A stretch of 34,917 nucleotides of DNA from Actinobacteria bacterium HGW-Actinobacteria-7 (GTDB lineage Bacteria; Actinomycetota; Coriobacteriia; Anaerosomatales; PHET01): positions 1 to 34,917 of the forward strand of contig PHET01000025.1 of assembly GCA_002841275.1 (NCBI GenBank), written 5' to 3'. Below the pieces are notes generated by a model. That model was given only the letters and a program-made list of their open reading frames with translations, was not told the origin of the DNA and searched no databases. Below are positions 1-7,405 of the stretch, piece by piece. Both the position numbers and the translations under genes were made by a program. Position 1 is the stretch's first letter. Each line of letters starts with the position of its first letter.

Positions 1-1
1 C

Positions 2-271
2 CTAGTCGCGCTCGACATAGGTGTCGTCCGGGTAGCACCAGAGCCAGTCGCTGGGCAGGTTACTCACCGGACCGATGATCGGGTGTCCCGTGTCGGCGTA
101 GTGAGCGCGAGCGTGCTTGCGAGGCGACGAGTCGCAGCAGCCCACGTGACCGCAGGTCTTGCAGACGCGCAGCGAAACCCACGTGGTGCCCTCCTTCACG
201 CACTCCTCGCATACGCCGTCGACGCGCGGCGCGAGATCGGGGTCAATCTCAGAGAGGTGGTTACAGGCCAT
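2..271 (-). CDS. UBP-type zinc finger domain protein
   Basis: The 89-residue product starts at the ATG at 271, preceded by AGGAG eight bases upstream; an upstream in-frame ATG at 310 has no such site. Nearly the whole protein is a ZnF-UBP fold, visible as CNHL near the N terminus, CEEC, then CKTCGHVGCCD followed by histidines in HARAHYADTGHPI. In eukaryotes this fold binds the ubiquitin C-terminal tail. Bacterial stand-alone copies are common in actinobacteria, their ligand is unknown, and they are usually annotated only by domain. The gene diverges from the PLP-enzyme pair at 402. The domain assignment is firm; the cellular role is unknown. Confidence 0.85.
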   Translation of the reverse strand: MACNHLSEIDPDLAPRVDGVCEECVKEGTTWVSLRVCKTCGHVGCCDSSPRKHARAHYADTGHPIIGPVSNLPSDWLWCYPDDTYVERD

Positions 272-303
272 GTCGTCTCCTGTTCCGCGGGATGGTCTCA
301 GGA

Positions 304-345
304 GGTTCATACCGCTAATGGTTCAGGGACAGTCGCTGATGAACC
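304..345. promoter_or_regulatory. GGTTCA direct/inverted repeats, possible operator
   Basis: The divergent gap between the zinc finger gene and the PLP-enzyme genes holds GGTTCA at 304-309 and 320-325 and its inverse TGAACC at 340-345. The last two form an inverted repeat with starts 20 bp apart, about two helical turns. This could be a regulator site for either gene. No promoter is clear and the repeats are only 6 bp, so this is weak. Confidence 0.25.
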
Positions 346-401
346 GAGCGGCAAGCGCTAGACTGGACAGGTCCGCCTGCGCCCCTGGAAGGACCCGCCG
401 C

Positions 402-1508
402 ATGTCGCTGCCGATCGTCGATCGCTATCCGTTGCTCGCCACGCTGCCGCACGTGGCGCTGGGCACGTTGCCCACGCCTGTGGAGCGGCTGCACCTCGAC
501 ACACCGGGCCTCACCGAGTTGTGGGTGAAACGCGACGACCTCACCAGCACGCTCTACGGCGGCAACAAGGTCCGCAAGCTCGACTTCCTCCTGGGCCAGG
601 CACTTGCCGAGAACCGCCGGGCCGTCATCACCTTCGGCGCGTACGGCTCCAACCATGCGCTGGCGACCGCGGTGCACTCCCGCAAGTTGGGTCTCGAGCC
701 GCACGTCGTGCTCTCACCGCAGGCGCCTGGACCGTTCGCGGCCGCTACGCTGCGCGCCCATGCGAAGCTGGGCACGGTGATCCACCCGGTCGACGGCTGG
801 GACGGAGCACGCGAGGCCGTGAGCGCCAAGCACCAGCTGACCCAGCGCGACGGCGTCGAACCGCTCGAGATCCCCATGGGTGGCACGAGCGCGCTGGGGG
901 CGGTGGGCTACGTGAATGCGGCCTTCGAGCTTCTCGGCCAGGTCGATGCCGGTCAGCTCCCGCTCCCCGACGCGGTCTATGTCCCCGGCGGCACGCTGGG
1001 AACCGCGATCGGCCTCGCGCTGGGCTTCGCAGCCGCCGGTGTGGCCACGCGCGTCATTGCCATCCGCGTCACCCCCGACGAGGTCGCCAACGACGCCTTC
1101 GCCCAGAAGATCGCGGCTCAGACCGTGGAGCTTCTGCGCGCAGCCGACCCGAGCTTCCCGGCGCTGGGCTTCTCGGACCTGCGCTTCACCCTGCGCCACG
1201 ACTGGTTCGAGCCGGGCTACGGCGTCGTCACCCCGGAGACGAGCTCCGCAGTGGCTGCTGCCGCAGACGCGCACATCAAGCTCGAGACCACCTACACCGG
1301 CAAGGCGTTCGCGGCGATGCTCGCCGATGCCGCGGCCGGCCTTCTGGGCGATGAGCGGGTTCTGTTCTGGGATACGTACAACTCGGCGCCCATGCCTGCG
1401 CCGGGACCGGTCGAGCTACTGCCGCAGGTGCTGCAGGACTACGTTGCGACCTGCGACGAGCTGTTCGGCACGGTGCCTGCGACCACGACGGAAGGGGACA
1501 GCGAATGA
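402..1508 (+). CDS. PLP-dependent D-cysteine desulfhydrase / ACC deaminase family protein
   Basis: The 368-residue protein belongs to the fold-type II PLP family (COG2515) that includes D-cysteine desulfhydrase, which yields pyruvate, sulfide and ammonia, and 1-aminocyclopropane-1-carboxylate deaminase. The signature is WVKRDDLTSTLYGGNKVRKL, in which Lys56 of GGNK should hold PLP. GAYGSNHALATA and the glycine-rich PGGTLGTAIGLALG should bind the cofactor phosphate. The ATG at 402 is chosen because GGAAGGA precedes it and the family N terminus begins there; the open frame extends upstream to 159 without homology. Its stop overlaps the next start by ATGA, so it is co-transcribed with the threonine-aldolase-like gene. 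The family is clear; whether the substrate is D-cysteine cannot be decided from sequence. Confidence 0.85.
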   Translation: MSLPIVDRYPLLATLPHVALGTLPTPVERLHLDTPGLTELWVKRDDLTSTLYGGNKVRKLDFLLGQALAENRRAVITFGAYGSNHALATAVHSRKLGLEPHVVLSPQAPGPFAAATLRAHAKLGTVIHPVDGWDGAREAVSAKHQLTQRDGVEPLEIPMGGTSALGAVGYVNAAFELLGQVDAGQLPLPDAVYVPGGTLGTAIGLALGFAAAGVATRVIAIRVTPDEVANDAFAQKIAAQTVELLRAADPSFPALGFSDLRFTLRHDWFEPGYGVVTPETSSAVAAAADAHIKLETTYTGKAFAAMLADAAAGLLGDERVLFWDTYNSAPMPAPGPVELLPQVLQDYVATCDELFGTVPATTTEGDSE

Positions 1509-2518
1509 TCTGGCGAGGATTCGGCTCCGACAACCACGCGGGTGTTCATCCCGAGGTGATCGCTTCAATCATGTCAGCCAACCTGGGCCATGCCCACGGC
1601 TATGGCGAAGACCCGTGGACCGCCGAGGCGACAGCGACGCTCAAGCGCCATCTGGGTGACGAGTGCGACATCGCATTCGTCTTCAACGGCACCGGTGCCA
1701 ATTGCGTCTCGCTGGCGGCCGTCTGCCGTCCCTGGGAGAGCGTCATCTGCGCCTCGACCGCCCATATCAACTGCGATGAGTGCGCGGCGCCCGAGCACCT
1801 GGCCGGCGTCAAGCTCGTCACGGTCGAGACACCGGACGGCAAGCTCACCCCCGATCTTGTGCGCCCGCACCTCACCAATTTCGGTTTCGAACACGCCGCC
1901 CAGCCGCGCGTGATCAGCGTGAGCAACGTGAGCGAACTGGGCACCGTCTACACGCCCGAAGAGCTCTCGCGTCTCGCGGAACTGGCGCACGAGCATGGCA
2001 TGTTGCTGCACGTCGACGGCGCGCGCATCGCAAACGCGGTCGTGTCGCTGGGCTGCACGCTGCGCGAACTCACCGCCGAGGCAGGAGTCGACATCCTCTC
2101 GCTGGGCGCGACCAAGAACGGCGCCCTAGGCGCCGAGGCGGTCGTGCTGTTCGGCGGCGCCCGGACCGATGACCTCAAGTACATCCGCAAGCAGCTGGGG
2201 CAGCTCGCCAGCAAGATGCGGTTCGTCGCGGCGCAGTTCTCGGCGATGTTCGAGGGTGACCTGTGGCTCGAGTCCGCCGCACACGCCAACGCGATGGCGC
2301 GCAGCCTGGCCGACGGTGCGCAGGCCGCTGGCATCGAACTCGCGCAACCGGTCAATGCCAACGAGGTCTTCGCGATCCTACCCGCCCAGAAGATCGCGCC
2401 GCTTCAGGAGCGCTTCCACTTCTACATCTGGGACGAGCCGGGCCACATCGTGCGCTGGGTCACCTCGTGGGACACCACTCAAGACGACGTCGATGCGCTC
2501 ATCACGGCACTTGCTTAG
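1505..2518 (+). CDS. Low-specificity threonine aldolase / beta-eliminating lyase family
   Basis: The 337-residue fold-type I PLP enzyme resembles L-threonine aldolase (LtaE), which cleaves L-threonine or allo-threonine to glycine and acetaldehyde. Visible features are the N-terminal GSDNHAGVHPEV (family form SDNxxGxHP), FNGTGANCVSL for phosphate binding, the aspartate in LLHVDGARIANA that pairs with the pyridine nitrogen, and the Schiff-base Lys204 in SLGATKNGALGAEAV. Length fits the family. It overlaps the upstream gene by ATGA, and its last 17 bp overlap the convergent sugar-dehydrogenase-like gene. Pairing of two amino-acid PLP lyases suggests catabolism of hydroxy- or thio-amino acids; that is inference. 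Aldolase is the likeliest activity, but related lyases share these motifs. Confidence 0.85.
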   Translation: MIWRGFGSDNHAGVHPEVIASIMSANLGHAHGYGEDPWTAEATATLKRHLGDECDIAFVFNGTGANCVSLAAVCRPWESVICASTAHINCDECAAPEHLAGVKLVTVETPDGKLTPDLVRPHLTNFGFEHAAQPRVISVSNVSELGTVYTPEELSRLAELAHEHGMLLHVDGARIANAVVSLGCTLRELTAEAGVDILSLGATKNGALGAEAVVLFGGARTDDLKYIRKQLGQLASKMRFVAAQFSAMFEGDLWLESAAHANAMARSLADGAQAAGIELAQPVNANEVFAILPAQKIAPLQERFHFYIWDEPGHIVRWVTSWDTTQDDVDALITALA

Positions 2519-3728
2519 CGCCCACCTTGTAGAGCGTACCGCCACCCCACTCGCACACGTACACTTCGCCCGCCTCGTCCTCGCCGAAGCTCGAGGGATT
2601 GCCGACGCTCTCGATCACGGTCCGCTCGAGCGGCCGCGCGAGGACCGACCCGTCAGGTGCCGTGCGTTGCAGCCCGGTGATCCATCCGGCTTCGAAGTCC
2701 GCATACAGGTACGTTCCAACGAGCGCGGGATTCTCGGACCCCCGGTACACGAAGCCGCCCGTGACCGATTGGCCTCGGTCATGCCCGTACTCGGTGATTG
2801 GGAACATGAAGCCCTGCTTGCTGGGGTTCGCGTCCGAGGGATAGGGGTACGTGCCCTCCCACAGGTGCCAGCCCCAGTTCACACCAGACGCCTGCCCAAG
2901 CGGCACGAAGTCGATCTCCTCCCACGCGTCCTGTCCCACGTCGCCGATCCACAGGTCATGGGTCTTTCGGTCGAAACTGAACCGCCACGGGTTGCGCACG
3001 CCACGCTCCACCACTTGAGGCTTCGGCTTCGCGGATGCCGAGAAGTCCAGTACCAGCATCTTTCCCAGCAGCTGTCCGGGGTTCTGCGCGCGATTGCCCG
3101 GATCGCCTCCGGAGCCGCCGTCGCCCATGCCGACCCACAATCGGCTTGTACCGGGTTCGAACATCAGACAGCCGCCGTTGTGGTTGGCGAAGGGCTGCGC
3201 TACGGCTAGGACTTCTTCCGGTCCCGTGAGCTGCGGTGAGTCGCTTGACGGGTCGCCTGCGGTGAACCGCGCTACGACGGTGTCACCGTGGGCGTCGGTG
3301 TAGTCGATGTAGAGGATGCCGGACGTGGTGTAGTCAGGTGCGAAGGCAAGGCCCAGCAGCCCGCGTTCGCCGCCGGTGCTGATGCGCTTGCTCACGTCCA
3401 GGAACGCGCCCGGTTGTGTGTGGCCGTTGCGGATCACCCGGATACGACCACCCTGTTCGACCACGAAGAGGCGGTTTGAACCGTCACCCGCATTGGTCAC
3501 GAACACCGGCTGCACCAGCCCGCTCGCCTCGGGGGTCAAGGTGACTTGCAGCGCATCGAGCGACACGGCCCCGGTGCCACTGACGGCCGGAGCGGGGCCG
3601 GGTGCGGGCACGCTCACCGGTGCCGACGGCGTCGCGGCCCGCGGCGTGCAGGCAGCCCCGGCGCATGCCGCGCACAGCAGGGCCCCTGCGACGACGGCTT
3701 TGGCGGCGGTGTGTGTCACGCGTCTCAC
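2502..3728 (-). CDS. PQQ-dependent sugar dehydrogenase-like exported protein (GSDH/HHIP beta-propeller)
   Basis: The 408-residue protein has a short basic N terminus and a hydrophobic stretch (AAKAVVAGALLCAACAGAA), then a Pro/Ala-rich linker and a six-bladed propeller of the glucose/sorbosone dehydrogenase family. Diagnostic pieces are NRLFVVEQGGRIRVI, GERGLLGLAFAPDY, NHNGGCLMFEPG, VGMGDGGSGGDPGNRAQNP, RNPWRFSFD, IGDVGQDAWEEI and NWGWHLWEG. Members oxidise sugars with PQQ, but many bacterial homologues have no known substrate. The GTG at 3728 is chosen because GTGA overlaps the peroxiredoxin stop; longer frames run into that gene. Cysteines near the cleavage region suggest a lipoprotein, but no canonical lipobox is present. 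The 3' end overlaps the convergent aldolase gene by 17 bp. Confidence 0.85.
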   Translation of the reverse strand: MRRVTHTAAKAVVAGALLCAACAGAACTPRAATPSAPVSVPAPGPAPAVSGTGAVSLDALQVTLTPEASGLVQPVFVTNAGDGSNRLFVVEQGGRIRVIRNGHTQPGAFLDVSKRISTGGERGLLGLAFAPDYTTSGILYIDYTDAHGDTVVARFTAGDPSSDSPQLTGPEEVLAVAQPFANHNGGCLMFEPGTSRLWVGMGDGGSGGDPGNRAQNPGQLLGKMLVLDFSASAKPKPQVVERGVRNPWRFSFDRKTHDLWIGDVGQDAWEEIDFVPLGQASGVNWGWHLWEGTYPYPSDANPSKQGFMFPITEYGHDRGQSVTGGFVYRGSENPALVGTYLYADFEAGWITGLQRTAPDGSVLARPLERTVIESVGNPSSFGEDEAGEVYVCEWGGGTLYKVGAKQVP

Positions 3729-4207
3729 GGGGTGAACGCGCCGTGGCCGAGTTCTCGGATCGCATCGACCACATCCTGTGCGTGTCCTTCGAGCGAGACC
3801 TTGGGCCACACGCGGGCGATCAGGCCCTCGTGATCGACAAGGAACGTGCTGCGCTGTGCGGTCACCCCCAAGACTCCCCGTGCCCCGTACGCGTCGATGA
3901 CGAGCTTGCCCGGGTCAGGAATCATAGGGAAGGTGAGCTCGAACTTGTCGATGAAGCGCATCTGGATTTCCCGCTTGTCCGCACTGACGCCCACCACGAG
4001 GGCGCCCAAGGCCTCCAGAGCCATCTTGTGCTCCTGGAAGTCCTTGGCTTCGTGCGTTCAACCAGGGGTATTGGCGCGTGGGTAGAAGTAGACGACCACC
4101 CACGAGCCGCGATGGTCGGCCAGGCGGAACCGGCCGCCTGTCGCCGTGGGCTCATCGATGTCCGGGGCGGTGTCGCCCGGACGGGGCATGGTGATCTCGT
4201 CTGTCAT
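3725..4207 (-). CDS. bcp: Selenocysteine-containing peroxiredoxin (Bcp/PrxQ family)
   Basis: Reading through the in-frame TGA at 4060-4058 gives one 160-residue thioredoxin-fold peroxiredoxin. The N-terminal part has PGDTAPDI, FRLADHRGSWVVVYFYPRANTPG; then comes the TGA at codon 50 and THEAKDFQEHK. Family members read TPGCT here, so UGA sits exactly at the peroxidatic cysteine. The C-terminal half (GVSAD, FPMIPDPG, RSTFLVDHEGLI) is normal for the family, which argues against a pseudogene. The resolving cysteine usually five residues on is Lys55, suggesting a one-Sec mechanism with an external thiol reductant. The start at 4207 follows GGGAGA. The gene reduces hydrogen or alkyl peroxides. It overlaps the downstream sugar-dehydrogenase-like gene by GTGA. 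Standard gene calling would split it into two fragments. Confidence 0.88.
4037..4060 (-). promoter_or_regulatory. Candidate bacterial SECIS hairpin of the peroxiredoxin
   Basis: Directly after the UGA codon (4060-4058) the mRNA can fold GAAG/CTTC arms (4051-4048 with 4040-4037) around the 7-base loop CCAAGGA. The loop GG lies 18-19 nt from the U of UGA, the distance expected for SelB-dependent elements. The stem has only four pairs, and a longer hairpin further down (CCAGGAGC with GCTCTGG) is an alternative, so the exact structure is uncertain. Confidence 0.45.
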
Positions 4208-4345
4208 CGTCTCTCCCTGGAACGCTGAACCTCTGTCTGTTGTATCTACCTCCATCAGGCGGACCGCACACGCTGCGCCGCGGTTGATTTGCGCTTGTGA
4301 GCTGCGGCGGTACCATGGCGGGTAGTTGATGGCTATAACGTCACG

Positions 4346-4801
4346 ATGCGCGACCCGCAGACTAGTTCGCTGTCGAAAGAGGCGCAGCGTGACTCGCTTG
4401 TCGGCAGGTTGCGCTTCTCGGCGGGTGCACTGGCTCCCAAGGGCTCGGTCGTGGTCGTGTTCGACGCGCGCGAACAGCTCGGGCACGCCTCGGAAGACGC
4501 CGGGGTGGTCAAGGTGGTCTACGCCGCAGACGCCGACGACGAGATCGTGCGCAGGTGTGCTGCGGTCCGGGGCGAAGTGTCGGTGGTCACCGATGACATG
4601 CGACTTCGCGCGCGGATCGCCCAAGACGTGGGTAGGCACGTGACGTTCCGCTCGGGTGACGAGGTCACGGCGTCGGCGTTGAGAGCCTCTCGGCAGGCCA
4701 AGTCGCCAAGTCCGGTGGCGCGCGAGGACGAGTTGCCTGATGATGCGGACGCGATCACCGATGAGTTGAGCAGGCTGTGGTTGTCAGATGAGGATGCATA
4801 A
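4346..4801 (+). CDS. NYN-domain (YacP-like) ribonuclease, apparent frameshift at the N terminus
   Basis: The continuous frame from the ATG at 4346 gives 151 residues of a NYN/YacP-type PIN-like nuclease: VVVVFDAREQ, then VVYAADADDEIVRR and VSVVTDDMRLRARIAQ, which carry the acidic residues typical of the family. The missing first strand is just upstream in the same frame: codons 4322-4345 read VVDGYNVT, the hallmark (V)DGYN motif. No ATG, GTG or TTG lies in frame between it and the stop at 4298-4300. Dropping one G from the GGG at 4320-4322 joins ATG 4315 to it as MAVVDGYNV. The true gene is probably 4315-4801 with a one-base sequencing or biological frameshift. Members include the RNA-processing nuclease Rae1. 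It is divergent from the peroxiredoxin. Confidence 0.75.
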   Translation: MRDPQTSSLSKEAQRDSLVGRLRFSAGALAPKGSVVVVFDAREQLGHASEDAGVVKVVYAADADDEIVRRCAAVRGEVSVVTDDMRLRARIAQDVGRHVTFRSGDEVTASALRASRQAKSPSPVAREDELPDDADAITDELSRLWLSDEDA

Positions 4802-4816
4802 GCGAGGAGAGCACAC

Positions 4817-5575
4817 GTGAGCGGAGTCGTACTCAACGTCATCACCATAATCGCGGGAACCGCCGTCGGCCTGGCGTTTGGTCGGGCCATCGCAGATAGG
4901 TTCCGGACAATCGCGTTCACGGCTATCGGGCTGTCCACCAGCGTCATCGGCGCGTCGATGAGCATCGGCGGGATGAACAAGATGGGGACTACAGCAATGG
5001 GCGACTACGCGCCGCTGGTCTTCATCGGTTCGCTCATCGCCGGCTCACTCACAGGTGAAGCGCTGCGCATCGAGTACTGGCTGGAGCGCTTCGGCCTCTG
5101 GCTGCAGGACATCTCCTACAAGTTGCCGTTTCTCGCGCCCACTCCCCGAAGCGCGTCCGATGAGCCCGGCGAGAAGGGCCACACGCTGGTCGAGGGGTTC
5201 GTGACCGCATCGCTGCTGTTCTGTGTGGGGGCGATGACCGTGCTGGGCTCGCTGCAAGACGGTCTGGGCGACCACCAGCTGCTCTACATCAAGTCCACAC
5301 TGGACGGTTTTGCGGCGCTCTTCCTCTCGACGACGCTAGGCGTTGGAGTGGGGCTGTCTGTCATCCCCGTCATTCTCATCCAAGGGGCGCTGGCGCTTGG
5401 CGCACACGCGCTGTCCCCGTTCATGACCGATGGCGTGATCTTCTCGCTGACCGCGGTTGGTGGCGCTCTGATTCTTTCAATCGGTTTGGACCTGTTGGGG
5501 GTCAAGCGGCTACCGGTGGGCAACATGCTGCCCTCCATCGTGATCGCGGCCGTCGTAGGCGGCCTGTTTGGCTGA
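4817..5575 (+). CDS. DUF554 family integral membrane protein
   Basis: The 252-residue hydrophobic protein begins at a GTG preceded by GAGGAGAG. It has about six to seven membrane segments: VVLNVITIIAGTAVGLAFG at the N terminus, a pair around residues 35-80, and a C-terminal group including SIVIAAVVGGLFG. The conserved GSLIAGSLTGEALRIE, FVTASLLFCVGAMTVLGSLQDGL, KSTLDGFAAL and SIGLDLLGVKRLPVGNMLPS match the DUF554 (YdfK-like) family, whose function and substrate are unknown. The stop overlaps the TTG start of the next gene, so the two are probably translationally coupled. Confidence 0.85.
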   Translation: MSGVVLNVITIIAGTAVGLAFGRAIADRFRTIAFTAIGLSTSVIGASMSIGGMNKMGTTAMGDYAPLVFIGSLIAGSLTGEALRIEYWLERFGLWLQDISYKLPFLAPTPRSASDEPGEKGHTLVEGFVTASLLFCVGAMTVLGSLQDGLGDHQLLYIKSTLDGFAALFLSTTLGVGVGLSVIPVILIQGALALGAHALSPFMTDGVIFSLTAVGGALILSIGLDLLGVKRLPVGNMLPSIVIAAVVGGLFG

Positions 5576-6128
5576 GTCGCCCGACAGCCTGTCTGCCAGA
5601 GACTCGGCGGCTGGCGCCCAGGGTGCTCGGCTCGAGCCGCGGTCAGCCGGCTACTGCGTCATGTGCGACCGGATCGTGGAGCGGACGGGCACGGGTGCGT
5701 GTCCTGCCGGCCATCCGCCGGCGGCGGTGGCGGGGCACATCGCGCTTGGCGATGGCGAACCGGTTCCAGCGCTCGGTCGCTTCAACCTCGCAGCGTTTCT
5801 GGTCCCGCCCATCTGGGGACCGTTTCACGGCCAGTGGGCCAGCGCGATCTTTCTGCCCTTGTGGGTGTTCGCAGACAGCGTGATCGCGTCCGCCGCGGGT
5901 AGGGGAGCGGCCGGACTCGCCGGCGCGGTCTTCGTGGGCGTGGTCACGCTGGGCATTCAGGCGTTCTTCGCCAAGCGGGCCAACGGCGTCGCATGGAGGC
6001 GCGTTGCCGCTCGTGTGAGTGTGGAGGAGTTCTCGCGTCGCGAACGAGCGTGGGCGGTGGCGGCGATTCCGCTTGGGCTGCTCATAGTCGGTTGGGCCAC
6101 GTACTATCGGGTTGTGCTTGCCGGTTAG
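5568..6128 (+). CDS. Small membrane protein with N-terminal zinc-ribbon-like motif
   Basis: The 186-residue protein is placed at the TTG at 5568, which overlaps the DUF554 stop by eight bases. After a disordered Ser/Ala-rich start it has YCVMCDRIVERTGTGACPAGHP, a possible Cys4/Cys3His metal site. Next is FNLAAFLVPPIWGPFHGQWASAIFLPLW, then three hydrophobic segments up to LLIVGWATYYRVVLAG. The FNLAAFLVPPIWG pattern recalls DUF2628-like membrane proteins, but I do not assign a family with confidence. Function is unknown. The gap after it contains the promoter of the next operon. Confidence 0.6.
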   Translation: MAESPDSLSARDSAAGAQGARLEPRSAGYCVMCDRIVERTGTGACPAGHPPAAVAGHIALGDGEPVPALGRFNLAAFLVPPIWGPFHGQWASAIFLPLWVFADSVIASAAGRGAAGLAGAVFVGVVTLGIQAFFAKRANGVAWRRVAARVSVEEFSRRERAWAVAAIPLGLLIVGWATYYRVVLAG

Positions 6129-6179
6129 GGTGCCCTCTCTGCCCATTTCCCTTGCTTCCATGGCGTGCGAAGTTGTGAG

Positions 6180-6209
6180 TTGACGGGCGTAACAATGTGT
6201 TGTTACACT
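6180..6209 (+). promoter_or_regulatory. Sigma70-type promoter with palindromic operator in the spacer
   Basis: TTGACG (6180-6185) and TACACT (6204-6209) are separated by 18 bp. The spacer and the start of the -10 form the perfect inverted repeat GTAACAATGTGTTGTTAC at 6189-6206. A dimeric repressor bound here would cover the promoter. It drives the membrane-protein/PspC/DUF4004/bactofilin operon; the leader that follows can fold two small hairpins (6222-6235 and 6239-6254). Confidence 0.7.
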
Positions 6210-6280
6210 CTGTGAGAACCTGGGTAGAAGAACCCTGTGGGCGGCAGTCCGCCCCAGAGCGATGAGAAGGTGGGAGTGAG

Positions 6281-6838
6281 ATGCAGTACGGATATGACCC
6301 CCAGAGTGCGTCGGGCAGCAACAGCGGTTCGCCTTCAGGTGACGACTTCCGCTCGGCAGCGCGCGGCGGGGGAACGACGCTCGGGGTGGCGCTCATCGTG
6401 ATAGGTGCGGTGTTTCTCGCCGCTCAAGTGCTTCCGGGGCTCACCTGGTGGACACTCTGGCCAGTGTTGATCGTGGTGATGGGGCTGGCGATGGTCGTGA
6501 CTCCCAGCCGCTGGCACGGGTGGGGCGTCGAGCGTGTCGCGGACGGCATCGGCACGGCGCTCTTCGGCCTGCTTCTTCTTGCGAACACCACGGGGTATGT
6601 CTCCTGGCAGGTCTGGTTCACGTTGCTCTCTCTGTGGCCGGTGCTGCTGATCTCGGCGGGAATCGGGCTGCTTGCCAAGGCATCGGGGCAGGACTGGTTG
6701 CGCGCGGTCGCGTCGGTGCCCGTGTGGATCGTCTTGCTCTACGCGGCCGGGCTGTGGTGGGCCGGAGCGCCTCTGCCCATCCAGCTGCCAGCGATGCCCT
6801 CGGATTTCCTGTCTACGCCGTTTCTTCAGTTCCGCTAG
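6281..6838 (+). CDS. LiaI/LiaF-like transmembrane region protein
   Basis: The 185-residue protein starts at the ATG at 6281 behind AAGGTGGGAGTGAG. After about 30 polar Gly/Ser-rich residues it has GVALIVIGAVFLAAQVLP, WWTLWPVLIVVMGLAMVV, a third segment ending TTGYVSWQ, and WFTLLSLWPVLLISAGIGLL. The repeated W-x-LWPV-LI--G pattern is the LiaI-LiaF-like membrane region (DUF5668 type) found in envelope-stress sensors and PspC neighbours. A last hydrophobic stretch (VPVWIVLLYAAGLWWAG) follows. It has no catalytic features and is probably a membrane sensor or scaffold. It is the first gene of a four-gene operon. Confidence 0.7.
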   Translation: MQYGYDPQSASGSNSGSPSGDDFRSAARGGGTTLGVALIVIGAVFLAAQVLPGLTWWTLWPVLIVVMGLAMVVTPSRWHGWGVERVADGIGTALFGLLLLANTTGYVSWQVWFTLLSLWPVLLISAGIGLLAKASGQDWLRAVASVPVWIVLLYAAGLWWAGAPLPIQLPAMPSDFLSTPFLQFR

Positions 6839-6850
6839 GAGGTTGCATTC

Positions 6851-7366
6851 ATGATCCGCTCAACGCGCAACGGGTTCTTCGTGCTTGCTGGGGTGGCGTT
6901 GGTGCTCACCGGTGCACTGCTGCTCGCCGACCGTCTGATCGCTCCGGTCCTGCGCCCGCTGCAGTACCTCCTGCATACAACAGGGCTGGTGGCCTGGCCG
7001 CTGGTGCTCATAGGTGTGGGAGTGGTGCTCATCACCGCGTCGCGACATGTTCAGTCGGGGGGCAGGCTGTATCGCTCGCGCACGAACCGGGTGGTAGGCG
7101 GTGTTTTGGGTGGCGTCTCGGCCCACTGGGGTCTGCCTGCCGGGATCGTCCGCACCGTGTTTGTCGTTCTGGCTATCCTGACCAGCGGATTCACCGCGCT
7201 GGTGCTCTATGTCCTGGCAATGGCGTTCATTCCCGAGGAGCCATCACCGGCCTTCGCGTCCATGGACGCGCCCGCAGTGCCGCCGGCGCCGCCCATTCCC
7301 TCCGCGCCGGGTGCGCCAGTCGCACCGCCGGTGCCTGGCAGCCCCTCGACGACCGCGGTCTCCTAG
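6851..7366 (+). CDS. PspC domain membrane protein
   Basis: The 171-residue protein begins at an ATG behind AGGAGGTTG. Two membrane helices of the LiaI/LiaF-like type (FFVLAGVALVLTGALLLAD and GLVAWPLVLIGVGVVLITA) precede a PspC domain: LYRSRTNRVVGGVLGGVSAHWG, then IVRTVFVVLAILTSGFTALVLYVLAMAFIPEE. PspC proteins sense or transmit membrane stress, in enterobacteria by recruiting PspA from the activator PspF. No pspA or pspF lies nearby. The C-terminal 45 residues are a Pro/Ala tail likely exposed to the cytoplasm. The fusion of a PspC domain with extra helices and its bactofilin neighbour suggest envelope maintenance. Confidence 0.85.
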   Translation: MIRSTRNGFFVLAGVALVLTGALLLADRLIAPVLRPLQYLLHTTGLVAWPLVLIGVGVVLITASRHVQSGGRLYRSRTNRVVGGVLGGVSAHWGLPAGIVRTVFVVLAILTSGFTALVLYVLAMAFIPEEPSPAFASMDAPAVPPAPPIPSAPGAPVAPPVPGSPSTTAVS

Positions 7367-7405
7367 GCGGCGGGCCCATCACGATTTCGAAAGGAGGCAA
7401 CGCGC

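Noticed and set aside
2502-4100. Plus-strand ORFs overlapping the sugar-dehydrogenase and peroxiredoxin genes
   Set aside because: They are shadow frames of GC-rich coding sequence without motifs or ribosome sites.
4311-4345. Leaderless translation of the NYN gene from codons GTA or GTT near 4322
   Set aside because: These are not start codons; a one-base frameshift explains the data better.
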